A DNA stretch of 64,000 bases from assembly GCA_035692985.1 (NCBI GenBank), contig DASSHG010000003.1, forward strand, positions 75,667 through 139,666, read 5' to 3'. The position numbers and the translations under genes were made by a program. The DNA comes from JARIHC01 sp035692985. GTDB taxonomy: Bacteria; Patescibacteriota; Saccharimonadia; Saccharimonadales; UBA4665. Shown piece after piece: positions 1-6,805 of the stretch (within the stretch, counting starts at the first letter, position 1; every line of letters begins with the position of its first letter). The notes beneath the pieces were generated by a model. That model saw only the letters and a program-made list of their open reading frames with translations, did no database searches and was not told the origin of the DNA.

Positions 1-207
1 CTTCATATTTTTCTTGTCGATCCAGCCGGTCATTTCATCTGTCCTGGCCACGAAATCATCCAGGCACAGAAAGCCGGCATTGTGCCGCGTCAGCTCGTAT
101 TTCTCGCCAGGATTGCCCAGCCCGACTATCAATACGTTCTTGCTGAGTCCGACGGTGTAAAACGTTTTCGGATCGCTGGACTGCGGCCGCCGCTGGAATA
201 GTGCCAT
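1..207 (-). CDS. pth: Peptidyl-tRNA hydrolase (partial, cut by window start)
   Basis: The visible 69 codons encode the N-terminus of bacterial peptidyl-tRNA hydrolase, which frees tRNA from prematurely released peptidyl-tRNA in the cytoplasm. After about 24 leading residues comes LIVGLGNPGEKYELTRHNAGF-type sequence, holding the family's early Asn and the catalytic His (RHNAGF). The ATG at 207 lies 3 nt beyond the der stop, so der and pth are co-directional and probably co-transcribed. A TAAAAT hexamer ends 6 nt before the ATG, so it may also have its own leaderless promoter. The leading Gln/Arg/Pro-rich stretch is longer than in most Pth proteins. The rest lies outside the window. Confidence 0.9.
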   Translation of the reverse strand, partial: MALFQRRPQSSDPKTFYTVGLSKNVLIVGLGNPGEKYELTRHNAGFLCLDDFVARTDEMTGWIDKKNMK

Positions 208-209
208 GA

Positions 210-1547
210 TTATATTTTATCCTTTTTTGCTTGGTGTTTCTCAATGAACCAGAGCTGTACGGGCGTGCCGGCGAAACCGTATTTTTCGCGGAGGCGGCGG
301 TCTAGGTAGCGGCGGTAGCTCCAGTGGACGAAGCGGCTGTGGCTACCGAATATTTTGAAAGCCGGCGTGGGATTATCGGTCTCTTGAACCATGTAATTGA
401 GTTTCGGCGTGCGGTTTTTGAGGCCGGCCGGCGGGTGGGCGTCCACGGCTTGGCGCAGCCAGACGTTCAGCTCGGGCGTGGCGATGCGTTTGTGACGCTC
501 CTGGTCGATATCCAGGGCCAGGTCGAACAGCTTGGTAACGTTTTGGCCGCTGACGGCGCTAGTAAAGATCAGCGGCGCCCAGGGAACGAACTCATAATGG
601 GCGGCGATTTGCGGCGCCAAGGCGTCGCGGGTGTAGGCGTCTTTGTCTTCCGCAACATCCCACTTGCTGACCACCAGCACCAGGCCCTTGCCGCTGTCTT
701 TTACCATGCCGGCGATCTTCTGGTCTAGCTGGACGTTCAGTTCGCCGACATCCATCAGTAATAGGCAAACATCGGCCTGCTCGATGGCGGCCAGTGCCCG
801 GATAACGCTGAAGCGCTCAATTCCCTGCCCGATCTTGCCGCTGCGGCGGATGCCGGCGGTGTCCAGCAGCTCGATCTCGCGGCCTTTGTAGCGCACCACG
901 GCGCGGTTGGTATCGCGGGTAGTGCCGGCCCGGTCTGCTACTACTGCCTGCTGTTTCTTGGCCAGGCTGTTGAACAGATGGGATTTGCCGACATTCGGCC
1001 GGCCGATGAGTGCGATGCGCAGGCGGTCGCTATCCTCTTGCTGGCTGGCTTTAGGGATGATTTTGACCAGCTCGTCCAGCAGTTGCTCCACACCTCTGCT
1101 CTGGGTCATGCTGGTACGGATAATCGGCTTGATGCCCAAGCGGTCAAAACCGGTCAGGTCCTGCCCTTTTGCTTTGTCGGTTTTGTTGATAATTAAGAAC
1201 ACCGGCTTTTTGCTCTTCAGCGCCATTTTGGCGACGCGGCGATCCTCTTCGGTGATTGGCACGTCAGCCTCGACCATTACCCAAATTACATCGGCGCTGT
1301 CGGCCGCCTGTGTGATCTGTTCCTGGATGGTGAACTCAAAGTCATCTTCGGGGTCTTTGATGCCGGCGGTGTCGATTAGCCAAAATTGCTGGTCGCGATG
1401 GTCGGCCTTGGCCATGATGCTGTCGCGCGTTGTGCCGGCTTCTCGCGCCACTATTGCCTCGCGCCGGTTTAGGGCGGCATTAAACAGGCTGGACTTGCCC
1501 ACGTTGGCCCGCCCCACGATGGCGACAATCGGTAATTTTTTGCTCAT
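210..1547 (-). CDS. der: Ribosome biogenesis GTPase Der (EngA)
   Basis: Der is a tandem-GTPase protein needed for maturation of the 50S ribosomal subunit. The 445 residues show two complete GTPase domains: the first with GRANVGKSS and DTAGI, the second with GRPNVGKSH and DTAGIRR, each followed by an NKxD/SKWD guanine-specificity motif, then a C-terminal KH-like domain. Length is normal for the family. The start is supported by an extended -10 (TG-T-TATACT, 1561-1556) 8 nt upstream, so the mRNA is probably leaderless. pth follows 3 nt downstream. Confidence 0.96.
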   Translation of the reverse strand: MSKKLPIVAIVGRANVGKSSLFNAALNRREAIVAREAGTTRDSIMAKADHRDQQFWLIDTAGIKDPEDDFEFTIQEQITQAADSADVIWVMVEADVPITEEDRRVAKMALKSKKPVFLIINKTDKAKGQDLTGFDRLGIKPIIRTSMTQSRGVEQLLDELVKIIPKASQQEDSDRLRIALIGRPNVGKSHLFNSLAKKQQAVVADRAGTTRDTNRAVVRYKGREIELLDTAGIRRSGKIGQGIERFSVIRALAAIEQADVCLLLMDVGELNVQLDQKIAGMVKDSGKGLVLVVSKWDVAEDKDAYTRDALAPQIAAHYEFVPWAPLIFTSAVSGQNVTKLFDLALDIDQERHKRIATPELNVWLRQAVDAHPPAGLKNRTPKLNYMVQETDNPTPAFKIFGSHSRFVHWSYRRYLDRRLREKYGFAGTPVQLWFIEKHQAKKDKI

Positions 1548-1575
1548 TTACTGTAAGTATAACAGATAAGCGTGG

Positions 1576-1607
1576 TTGACGAAAGCACGCTTTTGTGCTA
1601 GTATAAT
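1576..1607 (+). promoter_or_regulatory. Promoter of the small membrane-protein/hammerhead transcript
   Basis: A perfect TATAAT at 1602-1607 is preceded by TTGACG at 1576-1581, but the 20-bp spacer is long, so the -35 assignment is uncertain. The spacer holds an inverted repeat, AGCAC (1584-1588) and GTGCT (1595-1599), placed where a repressor or activator could bind. The start point would be near 1614, giving a 5' leader of about 50 nt before the ATG at 1666. Confidence 0.6.
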
Positions 1608-1665
1608 TACCGTTCGAGAGAATTTTGCAGTTTCGGTCCAACGATCCGAAAGGAAACTTAAAATA

Positions 1666-1914
1666 ATGATCAGCAGATTTGGAGTTGTTTTTGCCGGTGT
1701 CGCTTGGGGTTTTGTGTTTATAGCTATCGGCACGTTTCTCGCCATTAACCAGGCCACCCAGTTCTTCTGGAGCCAACACTCGCTAATGACCAACCCTCAC
1801 GCGCCTCAAATCGGTTCGCCTCTTCTGATCGGCATCGGATGTTTTCTGGTGGTTCTAGGCGTACTCACGATGGTGTCATCCCTAGTGCTGGCTTTTAGCA
1901 GTTCCGACAGCTAA
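1666..1914 (+). CDS. Small two-TM membrane protein, unknown function
   Basis: The 82-residue product has two hydrophobic segments (about residues 7-28 and 50-75) joined by a polar loop with FFWSQHS; I do not recognise the family. The ATG is chosen because of the AAAGGAAA Shine-Dalgarno stretch about 10 nt upstream. That site can be folded into a hairpin (TTTCGG at about 1640 pairing CCGAAA at about 1655), with a competing pairing AGTTTC/GAAACT, so initiation could be structure-controlled. Downstream on the same strand lie a GC-rich hairpin and a hammerhead ribozyme, so the mRNA probably carries both in its 3' UTR. It is divergent from der. Confidence 0.7.
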   Translation: MISRFGVVFAGVAWGFVFIAIGTFLAINQATQFFWSQHSLMTNPHAPQIGSPLLIGIGCFLVVLGVLTMVSSLVLAFSSSDS

Positions 1915-1944
1915 ACCAATCCATCTGCGCCATTTTTTCGAACA

Positions 1945-1991
1945 CCCCTCGGGTAAAGAAGTCTGTGCGACACGCATAGAGCCCCGAGGGG
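1945..1991 (+). ncRNA. GC-rich two-tier hairpin upstream of hammerhead 1
   Basis: CCCCTCGGG (1945-1953) pairs perfectly with CCCGAGGGG (1983-1991). Inside, CTGTGCG (1963-1969) pairs with CGCATAG (1973-1979) around an ACA loop, leaving a purine-rich asymmetric internal loop (1954-1962). Only a weak T run (GGTTTTG) follows, so this may be an inefficient terminator or a structured 3' UTR element. A hairpin of similar layout precedes hammerhead 2. Confidence 0.6.
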
Positions 1992-2079
1992 AAACGGTTT
2001 TGTGAAGAGTAGAAATAATATGACGTTGAGTCACCTAAGACCCATTTCCATCCCTTATCTCTTACTTACTTCATAAAAC

Positions 2080-2136
2080 TTTTCGCTCCACAAATGCGTA
2101 TTTGTGCTGATGAGTCCGAAAGGACGAAAGCGGAAA
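2080..2136 (+). ncRNA. Type III hammerhead ribozyme (copy 1)
   Basis: All conserved core elements are present in order. Stem III 5' strand TTTTCGC (2080-2086) is followed by U16.1 (2087) and C17 (2088). Stem I is CACAAA/TTTGTG closed by TGCGTA (2089-2106). The core CTGATGA is at 2107-2113. Stem II is GTCC-GAAA-GGAC (2114-2125). The core GAAA is at 2126-2129, then GCGGAAA (2130-2136) closes stem III with 7 pairs including one G-U. Predicted self-cleavage is between 2088 and 2089. The element lies about 165 nt after the stop of the small membrane-protein gene and about 80 nt before the convergent pseudouridine synthase gene. It would trim the 3' end of that mRNA. Activity is inferred, not shown. 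Confidence 0.9.
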
Positions 2137-2213
2137 CAAATCAGTTTAGCCTTTGCGCACCCGTGTTAGGTGGGGTATAAATTTGATGTACAAAGTATGC
2201 AGAAGTGTGCATT

Positions 2214-2876
2214 TTATACACCAAATTTACAGGGGGTGTAATTGGACGCGCGTAAGTCACCGAGCGTGTAGTCGCCAAAGCGGGTTCGGCGCAGGTCTGT
2301 CACGGTGTAGCCTAAGACGGCGAAAGTGCGGCGGATCTGGCGGTTGCGGCCTTCGGTGAGCGTAACCATACAGTGGTGGCCGCTCAAGTTGCTAATCTGT
2401 AATTTGCTCGACCCGTCGTCAAGTTTCACGCCCTGCTCGAACCGGTTTTTATCGGTTGGAGTGAGGGGCTTATCCAGCGTCACTTCATAAACCTTTCGCT
2501 TAGCGTAGCGCGGATGAGTTAGGCGGTTGGCCAACTGGCCGTCGTTGGTGAGCAGCAGTAATCCGGAAGAATCTTTATCTAGGCGGCCAACTGGTTTCAA
2601 CTGATGGTATTCTGACGGCAACAGATCATAAACGGTGTGGCTGCCCTGCCCGTGGCGCGACACTACATAGCCAACGGGCTTGTTGAGCATGATGGTTATG
2701 GTTTGGGTGGACGCGGCGACCGGCTCGCCATCGAGAGTTACTTTGTCCACATCTGACACCTGGTCGCCTGGTGTAGCTGGGCGGCCGTTCACCTGGACTC
2801 GTCCGTCGGCGATAGCCTGATCGGCGGCCCGCCGGCTGAGGCCGCTGGCCCGGGCTAGGAACGCGTTAATACGCAT
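2214..2876 (-). CDS. RsuA/RluB-family rRNA pseudouridine synthase
   Basis: This enzyme isomerises a specific uridine in rRNA. The 220 residues contain an N-terminal S4 RNA-binding domain (residues 1-50, MRINAFLARASGLSRRAAD with VQVNG) and a catalytic domain with the invariant Asp in GRLDKDSSGLLLLTNDG and a later GRNRQIRR motif. This is the RsuA/RluB/RluE/RluF class; the exact target cannot be read from sequence. It is 3 nt from the downstream response-regulator gene end, so it is packed tightly but transcribed in the same direction. Its 3' end overlaps an AT-rich inverted repeat (TAAATTTG/CAAATTTA) that faces the hammerhead region. Confidence 0.9.
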   Translation of the reverse strand: MRINAFLARASGLSRRAADQAIADGRVQVNGRPATPGDQVSDVDKVTLDGEPVAASTQTITIMLNKPVGYVVSRHGQGSHTVYDLLPSEYHQLKPVGRLDKDSSGLLLLTNDGQLANRLTHPRYAKRKVYEVTLDKPLTPTDKNRFEQGVKLDDGSSKLQISNLSGHHCMVTLTEGRNRQIRRTFAVLGYTVTDLRRTRFGDYTLGDLRASNYTPCKFGV

Positions 2877-2879
2877 AGT

Positions 2880-3863
2880 TTATAAGGCGATAATGTTGGG
2901 ATCTGGTGACGCAGGCGGCGTATCTTCCGGCTTGGTGGATGGTTCGGCGGGCTTGACCCCGGTTGCTGGCCCGGGTGTGGGTGCCGCTGGCGTAGAAGGA
3001 GGCGTGGGATCGCTGCTGGCGCCAGCCACGAAATCTTCGATTTTGGCGTCGACAGAGGCTTCTTCGGCGGCGGTAGAGGCGGCTCCGTCCGGTGTTGCAG
3101 GCGCGGGAGCCACTGGCGCGGGAGCTCCGGACTCTTTGGCCTCTTCCTCGGCCAACAGCGTGTCCAGATCTTTTTCGGGCTTTTTCTCTATCGGTTTAAT
3201 GACTTTTTTATGGACGACCGGAACATTCTGCGTTTCATCGTCAGTCTGGTCGGTTTTCGAGGCTGAATCGGTGGCGGATGAAGCGGCTGTTATTTTTGGG
3301 GATGCAACGGTGGCGCCGGCGGGCTCGGCGGGCTTTTTTTCGGTATCAGCGATGAGAGATTTTACGGCATCGTCCATAAGTTTGTCGTCGCTGGCAGCGG
3401 CACTATTTTTGGGAGGCTGAGGTGGGGCGGCGGGTGCCGGTGTCGGAGCTGACGGAGCGGCCGGAGACGTCGTAGGAGCTGGGGTCGCGGCTAGTTCGTC
3501 GGCTAGCAGGTCGTGGGCGGCTTTGACGATGTCTTCCAGCGTAACCTGCGATTTTACCAGGTAGCGGTCGGCGCCGAGTTTATCGGCGCGCTGCTGGTCG
3601 TCGCTCTGGCCGAGAGCAGTCAGCATGATCACCTTAACCTCTTTCATTCCATCGGTATTGCGTAAAATGTCCAACATCTCGAAACCACTAATCTTGGGCA
3701 TCATGATGTCCGAAATGATTAGGTCGGGCTTTTCGGCCTTGGCAACGACTAGCGCCTCTTCGCCGTCACGGGCGGAAACGATGGTGTAACCCTCGGCCTG
3801 CAAGCGGGCTTCGTAAATTTCCCTTAGGTTGTTGTCATCTTCTACAAGTAGTATTTTTGCCAT
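2880..3863 (-). CDS. CheY-like response regulator with long Pro/Ala-rich tail
   Basis: Residues 1-125 form a receiver domain: acidic pair in VEDD, phospho-acceptor Asp52 in ISDIMMPK, Thr in MLTALG and Lys in YLVKSQ. The remaining 200 residues carry no DNA-binding domain; they are Pro/Ala/Glu/Lys-rich and look disordered. The protein may act by protein contacts or as a tether. The start at 3863 is preferred over an upstream ATG because the receiver fold begins directly (MAKILLVEDD) and a TACAAT box lies 10 nt upstream. The partner kinase gene ends 17 nt upstream, so the pair probably forms a two-component system. Confidence 0.88.
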   Translation of the reverse strand: MAKILLVEDDNNLREIYEARLQAEGYTIVSARDGEEALVVAKAEKPDLIISDIMMPKISGFEMLDILRNTDGMKEVKVIMLTALGQSDDQQRADKLGADRYLVKSQVTLEDIVKAAHDLLADELAATPAPTTSPAAPSAPTPAPAAPPQPPKNSAAASDDKLMDDAVKSLIADTEKKPAEPAGATVASPKITAASSATDSASKTDQTDDETQNVPVVHKKVIKPIEKKPEKDLDTLLAEEEAKESGAPAPVAPAPATPDGAASTAAEEASVDAKIEDFVAGASSDPTPPSTPAAPTPGPATGVKPAEPSTKPEDTPPASPDPNIIAL

Positions 3864-3879
3864 AATCGTTTTAATTGTA

Positions 3880-5151
3880 TCACGATGGCGCCGACGGTGT
3901 AACAGTTTCTGGTGTCGCACCGGCTTGTGCGCTTTCTCCCGCCTGGAGCTGCTGGGCTTTCTGGGGCGTCAGCCGCGGCAGGTTGATGTAGAAGGTGCTG
4001 CCCTTGCCGACCTCGCTCTCCACCCAGATGCGGCCACTATATAATTCAATAATCTTGCGGGCGATGAACAGGCCAAGGCCGGTACCGCCGACAGTTCTGG
4101 TAGCCGAATTATCCACCCTGTAAAATTTTTGGAACAGATGGGGGACGTCATCGGCGGGGATGCCCGGTCCGGTGTCACGGACATAGCACTGGACTACGTC
4201 GTTATTGCCGGTCAGCCCGATAGCCACACTGCCCTCCTCGGTGTATTTAACGGCGTTGTCAAACAGGTTGGTGATAACTTCGCGCAGGCGCTCATTGTCG
4301 GCGTAGATATAATAAAGCGGCCGGATAGTGCGTTGGCCGCCAGCCTTTTGCTGGCTGGCATTGATAACGTCATCGCTGCTGCCAACCACGAACTCCATAG
4401 ACAAGCCTTTTTTTTCGGCGGAAAACCGCAAATCCTCGGTCAGCCGCTCCAGAAAGTTGCCGAGCTCGATTACTACGGGATGGCTCGTCAGGCGGCCGTC
4501 CTCGGCTTTGGCGCTGGTCAGCAAATCCTGGAAGAGCTGGCCGAGATGCTGCGTAGAGGTGTGGGCTTTTTCCAGATAATCGTGCGCCCGGGCGTCTATA
4601 GTGGCCACCTTGTCGTTCATGGCCAGTGCCAAATAGCCCTCTATAGCGGCGACCGGCGTGCGCATCTCATGGCTGGCGGTACTGATGAAATCAGCGCGCT
4701 GCTTTTCTTCGGCCCGCTCGCGGCTGACATCCCGGAAAACAGCCACTACTGCGGTTACCTCCGACCCTTCCATTAGGGGCGACAGAGTCAAGCTGATGTT
4801 CGTCTGTTTATTTTTGCGGGTGGCTACGAAGGTATTATTTTCCCGCACGGTGACGTGCTGCTTGAATATAGTGTCGAAAGGGTTCTCGGCATCGCTTAAC
4901 ACTTCGCCCTTGCTATTGACCAGTTTCATAACATTTTTGATGTTCAGACCGGTGGCTTCGTTGACGTACCAGCCGAGCATGGAGGCCGCGGCCGGATTGA
5001 TCAACTGGATGACCTGCTTGTTGTCCACCAGCAGCAGGCCATCGGCGATGTTGTTGATGATTATCTCAAAACGCTTTTTTTCGTCGCGCATGCTGGGCGG
5101 GGCGTCTTTTGGGGCGCCAGCTTGGGAAGCCGGTTTTTTAAATCCGAACAT
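3880..5151 (-). CDS. Soluble PAS-domain sensor histidine kinase
   Basis: The 423-residue kinase has no membrane segment. Order of parts: short Lys/Pro-rich N-terminus, PAS domain (about 35-150; IINNIADGLLLVDN, LINPAAASMLGW), HisKA with the phospho-accepting His in STASHEMRTPVAAIEGYL, and an HATPase domain with N box (NLFDNAVKYT), G1 (DTGPGIP) and G2 (GTGLGLFIA) boxes. It presumably senses a cytoplasmic signal and phosphorylates the regulator encoded directly downstream. The start MFGFKK is chosen for the GAGGCAGG Shine-Dalgarno stretch; a GTG 33 nt upstream is the alternative. Confidence 0.92.
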   Translation of the reverse strand: MFGFKKPASQAGAPKDAPPSMRDEKKRFEIIINNIADGLLLVDNKQVIQLINPAAASMLGWYVNEATGLNIKNVMKLVNSKGEVLSDAENPFDTIFKQHVTVRENNTFVATRKNKQTNISLTLSPLMEGSEVTAVVAVFRDVSRERAEEKQRADFISTASHEMRTPVAAIEGYLALAMNDKVATIDARAHDYLEKAHTSTQHLGQLFQDLLTSAKAEDGRLTSHPVVIELGNFLERLTEDLRFSAEKKGLSMEFVVGSSDDVINASQQKAGGQRTIRPLYYIYADNERLREVITNLFDNAVKYTEEGSVAIGLTGNNDVVQCYVRDTGPGIPADDVPHLFQKFYRVDNSATRTVGGTGLGLFIARKIIELYSGRIWVESEVGKGSTFYINLPRLTPQKAQQLQAGESAQAGATPETVTPSAPS

Positions 5152-5283
5152 CAGTTTACCTGCCTCGACAACTGCCAGGCCCACCCGCTAGCATTGATCA
5201 AGGTGTGGGAGCACATATTACAATGCTCTCATTATCGGTGTTTAAGGGGTTTTATGCAATCCCCTTACGCTTACAGGCTAGGA

Positions 5284-6039
5284 TTAGTCTAAAAGACCAC
5301 TGTCGACGGCAGTAGTTTGAGCGTAACCCCTGTCGTCACTTCGTGGCTGTCGCCCAGGACGCGGTATTGGTGTGTGACTTTCCGTATCATAGTCTTCCTG
5401 GCCGACGATCCCTCTAGTCAGCTCGCCCAGTGGTATGAACCCGTTATCGCGCAGTTCTTTTAGGGTTTTCGATTTTTGTTCCGGGACTATCATTTTTATG
5501 AACGAGCCGGACTCCGCGGGGTCTTCGGGTACTATTTCGTGAATGATATATGACTTTTCCCCGCTTTGAGGCAAAACCAGTCCTCCGCCAGCGTTCAGGA
5601 CGCCGCTATAGACGTCGCTTTTTGGCGAGTTTAGTACCAGGGCGCCAAAATGACGCCGCGCATTATAAGCCGCCTCGTTTGGCTCGGGGTAAAGGCGGTC
5701 ATATTCGTCAGCTAGAAAATTAGGCATCACGGCTGCCGCTACACTGCAGCGACCGGCCAAATTATAAACGGCTAGCCAGGGGTAATCCTCGCTTATCTTT
5801 TTATCATAAATATCAAAATGCGGGCCGCGGCCCCGGGGTTGGCGCTCATTGTATTGGGCATATACGTTATCAACGTCGGCCTCGGGGAAAGCCGCGCCGG
5901 CAAAACGCAGGATCCCGCCGCCAAGTTCTGCCAGTAACGCTACGTTTCCATTCAGCGGTTTACCGCGGCTGGCTATCTGCTCGCTTAAAGTGTCCGGTTC
6001 GTCGAAAATGGGTATTGATGATTGCGTTTCTTGCGCCAT
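5284..6039 (-). CDS. Hypothetical protein, 251 aa
   Basis: I do not recognise this protein. It is soluble, acidic and shows no signal peptide. A GPHFDIYDKK segment near residue 73 and a later YIIHEIVPEDP segment leave open an iron/2-oxoglutarate oxygenase-like HxD...H arrangement, but there is not enough to claim it. The C-terminal 50 residues look disordered. A good Shine-Dalgarno stretch (GAGGTAAC) supports the ATG at 6039, with TAAGAT as a possible -10 further upstream. About 100 nt separate its end from the kinase gene; that gap holds an AAGGGG/CCCCTT hairpin (near 5255-5275) that may terminate its mRNA. Confidence 0.7.
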   Translation of the reverse strand: MAQETQSSIPIFDEPDTLSEQIASRGKPLNGNVALLAELGGGILRFAGAAFPEADVDNVYAQYNERQPRGRGPHFDIYDKKISEDYPWLAVYNLAGRCSVAAAVMPNFLADEYDRLYPEPNEAAYNARRHFGALVLNSPKSDVYSGVLNAGGGLVLPQSGEKSYIIHEIVPEDPAESGSFIKMIVPEQKSKTLKELRDNGFIPLGELTRGIVGQEDYDTESHTPIPRPGRQPRSDDRGYAQTTAVDSGLLD

Positions 6040-6173
6040 AAATGTTACCTCGACTATCTTATGAACTTAAAGTACCATAAACGGGCTTGTTTGGCTAGGA
6101 GTAGCTGTGCTAGTCCGTATGGACGCTCTCTAACAGATGTGGTAAGATGTTTCGGCCGTGATTTAGGATGCGC

Positions 6174-6248
6174 GGCCTCATCGTCTAACGGCTAGGACAC
6201 CAGGTTCTCATCCTGGCAATCGGGGTTCGATTCCCCGTGAGGTCACCA
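6174..6248 (+). tRNA. tRNA-Glu (CTC)
   Basis: A full cloverleaf can be drawn: acceptor GGCCTCA/TGAGGTC (one G-U), anticodon arm CCAGG-TTCTCAT-CCTGG with anticodon CTC, and T arm CGGGG-TTCGATT-CCCCG. CCA is encoded (6246-6248). The CCA end is also the first part of the following terminator stem. Confidence 0.95.
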
Positions 6249-6294
6249 TTGAAAGTGCCCGATCTTGTGTCGGGTATTTTCAATGGTTATTTTT
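6245..6294 (+). terminator. Long-stem terminator overlapping the tRNA-Glu CCA end
   Basis: An 18-bp stem (6245-6262 with 6270-6287, two G-U pairs) with a 7-nt loop is followed by TATTTTT. The stem starts with the tRNA discriminator and CCA, so terminator folding and 3'-end maturation compete for the same bases. Confidence 0.85.
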
Positions 6295-6308
6295 CGCAGA
6301 GAAATGAA

Positions 6309-6410
6309 TCGAACCTAGGTTCGAAGACAAGGAGCACGCGCAGGAGTTTACTCCGAGCATGCGACGAAGGCGCATCGAGCGTTAGCGAGATATTCCCCGT
6401 GAGGTCACCA
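6309..6410 (+). repeat. tRNA-adjacent split T-arm element, copy 1 (tRNA-Glu)
   Basis: Fifteen bases after the tRNA-Glu terminator begins a 16-bp perfect palindrome TCGAACCTAGGTTCGA (6309-6324). The element ends with an exact 19-nt copy (6392-6410) of the last 19 nt of tRNA-Glu including CCA (6230-6248). Between GGTTCGA and ATTCCCC, which in the tRNA are contiguous in the T-loop, there is an insert of 67 nt. This insert holds a block (6338-6362) that starts GCGCAGGA and ends TCCGAGCATGC and matches a block near tRNA-Asn in 20 of 25 positions. No integrase or other gene accompanies it. It may be a remnant of site-specific integration or a structured RNA; I do not recognise it. Confidence 0.7.
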
Positions 6411-6412
6411 GT

Positions 6413-6787
6413 TTATTTGATTTTGTTCAAGAACTCGACCAATTCGCGAGGGGTAAAATTGGCTTTGACCAGGTAGCCGTCGGCTTGTTTTTCGATGTCC
6501 GCCTGGACGTCTTCGCGCTGTTCCAGGTTGGTGGTGATAATAATTTTGGAGCGGATGGGCTGGGCGCGCGCTGGGTCGCGCAAGCGGCGCAGAATCTCGA
6601 TGCCGGTCAAGTTGGGTAGCATCAGGTCCAACAGGATGATGTCATACTGGTTGGTTTCAGCGGCGGCCAGGCCTTCCATGCCGTCGCTGATAACAGTTAC
6701 TTTGTAGCCGCCGCTGGTCAGCGCGCGCGAATACAGTTCGCTGATAAAATGCTCGTCTTCTATACATAGAATGGTGCGGCCGGACAT
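6413..6787 (-). CDS. Single-domain response regulator (CheY-like)
   Basis: The 124 residues are a receiver domain only: acidic residues in CIEDE, Asp54 in LLDLMLP as the phosphorylation site, TT in IIITTN and Lys in YLVKAN. No output domain. The start is placed at 6787 rather than at the ATG six bases upstream, because the extended -10 TG-C-TACACT (6799-6794) ends exactly 6 nt before 6787 and the upstream ATG would itself lie within the expected start-point region. The sensor kinase gene ends 18 nt upstream, so the two are probably partners. Confidence 0.9.
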   Translation of the reverse strand: MSGRTILCIEDEHFISELYSRALTSGGYKVTVISDGMEGLAAAETNQYDIILLDLMLPNLTGIEILRRLRDPARAQPIRSKIIITTNLEQREDVQADIEKQADGYLVKANFTPRELVEFLNKIK

Positions 6788-6805
6788 AGGCATAGTGTAG
6801 CAGAG

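Noticed and set aside
4129..4776. Long plus-strand open frame (215 codons) opposite the sensor kinase
   Set aside because: Antisense shadow of conserved PAS/HisKA/HATPase coding sequence; no ribosome binding site or family resemblance.
6309..6410. Group I intron or intact second tRNA in the T-loop
   Set aside because: The insert is far too short for a group I intron and the acceptor/D/anticodon parts of a tRNA are missing.
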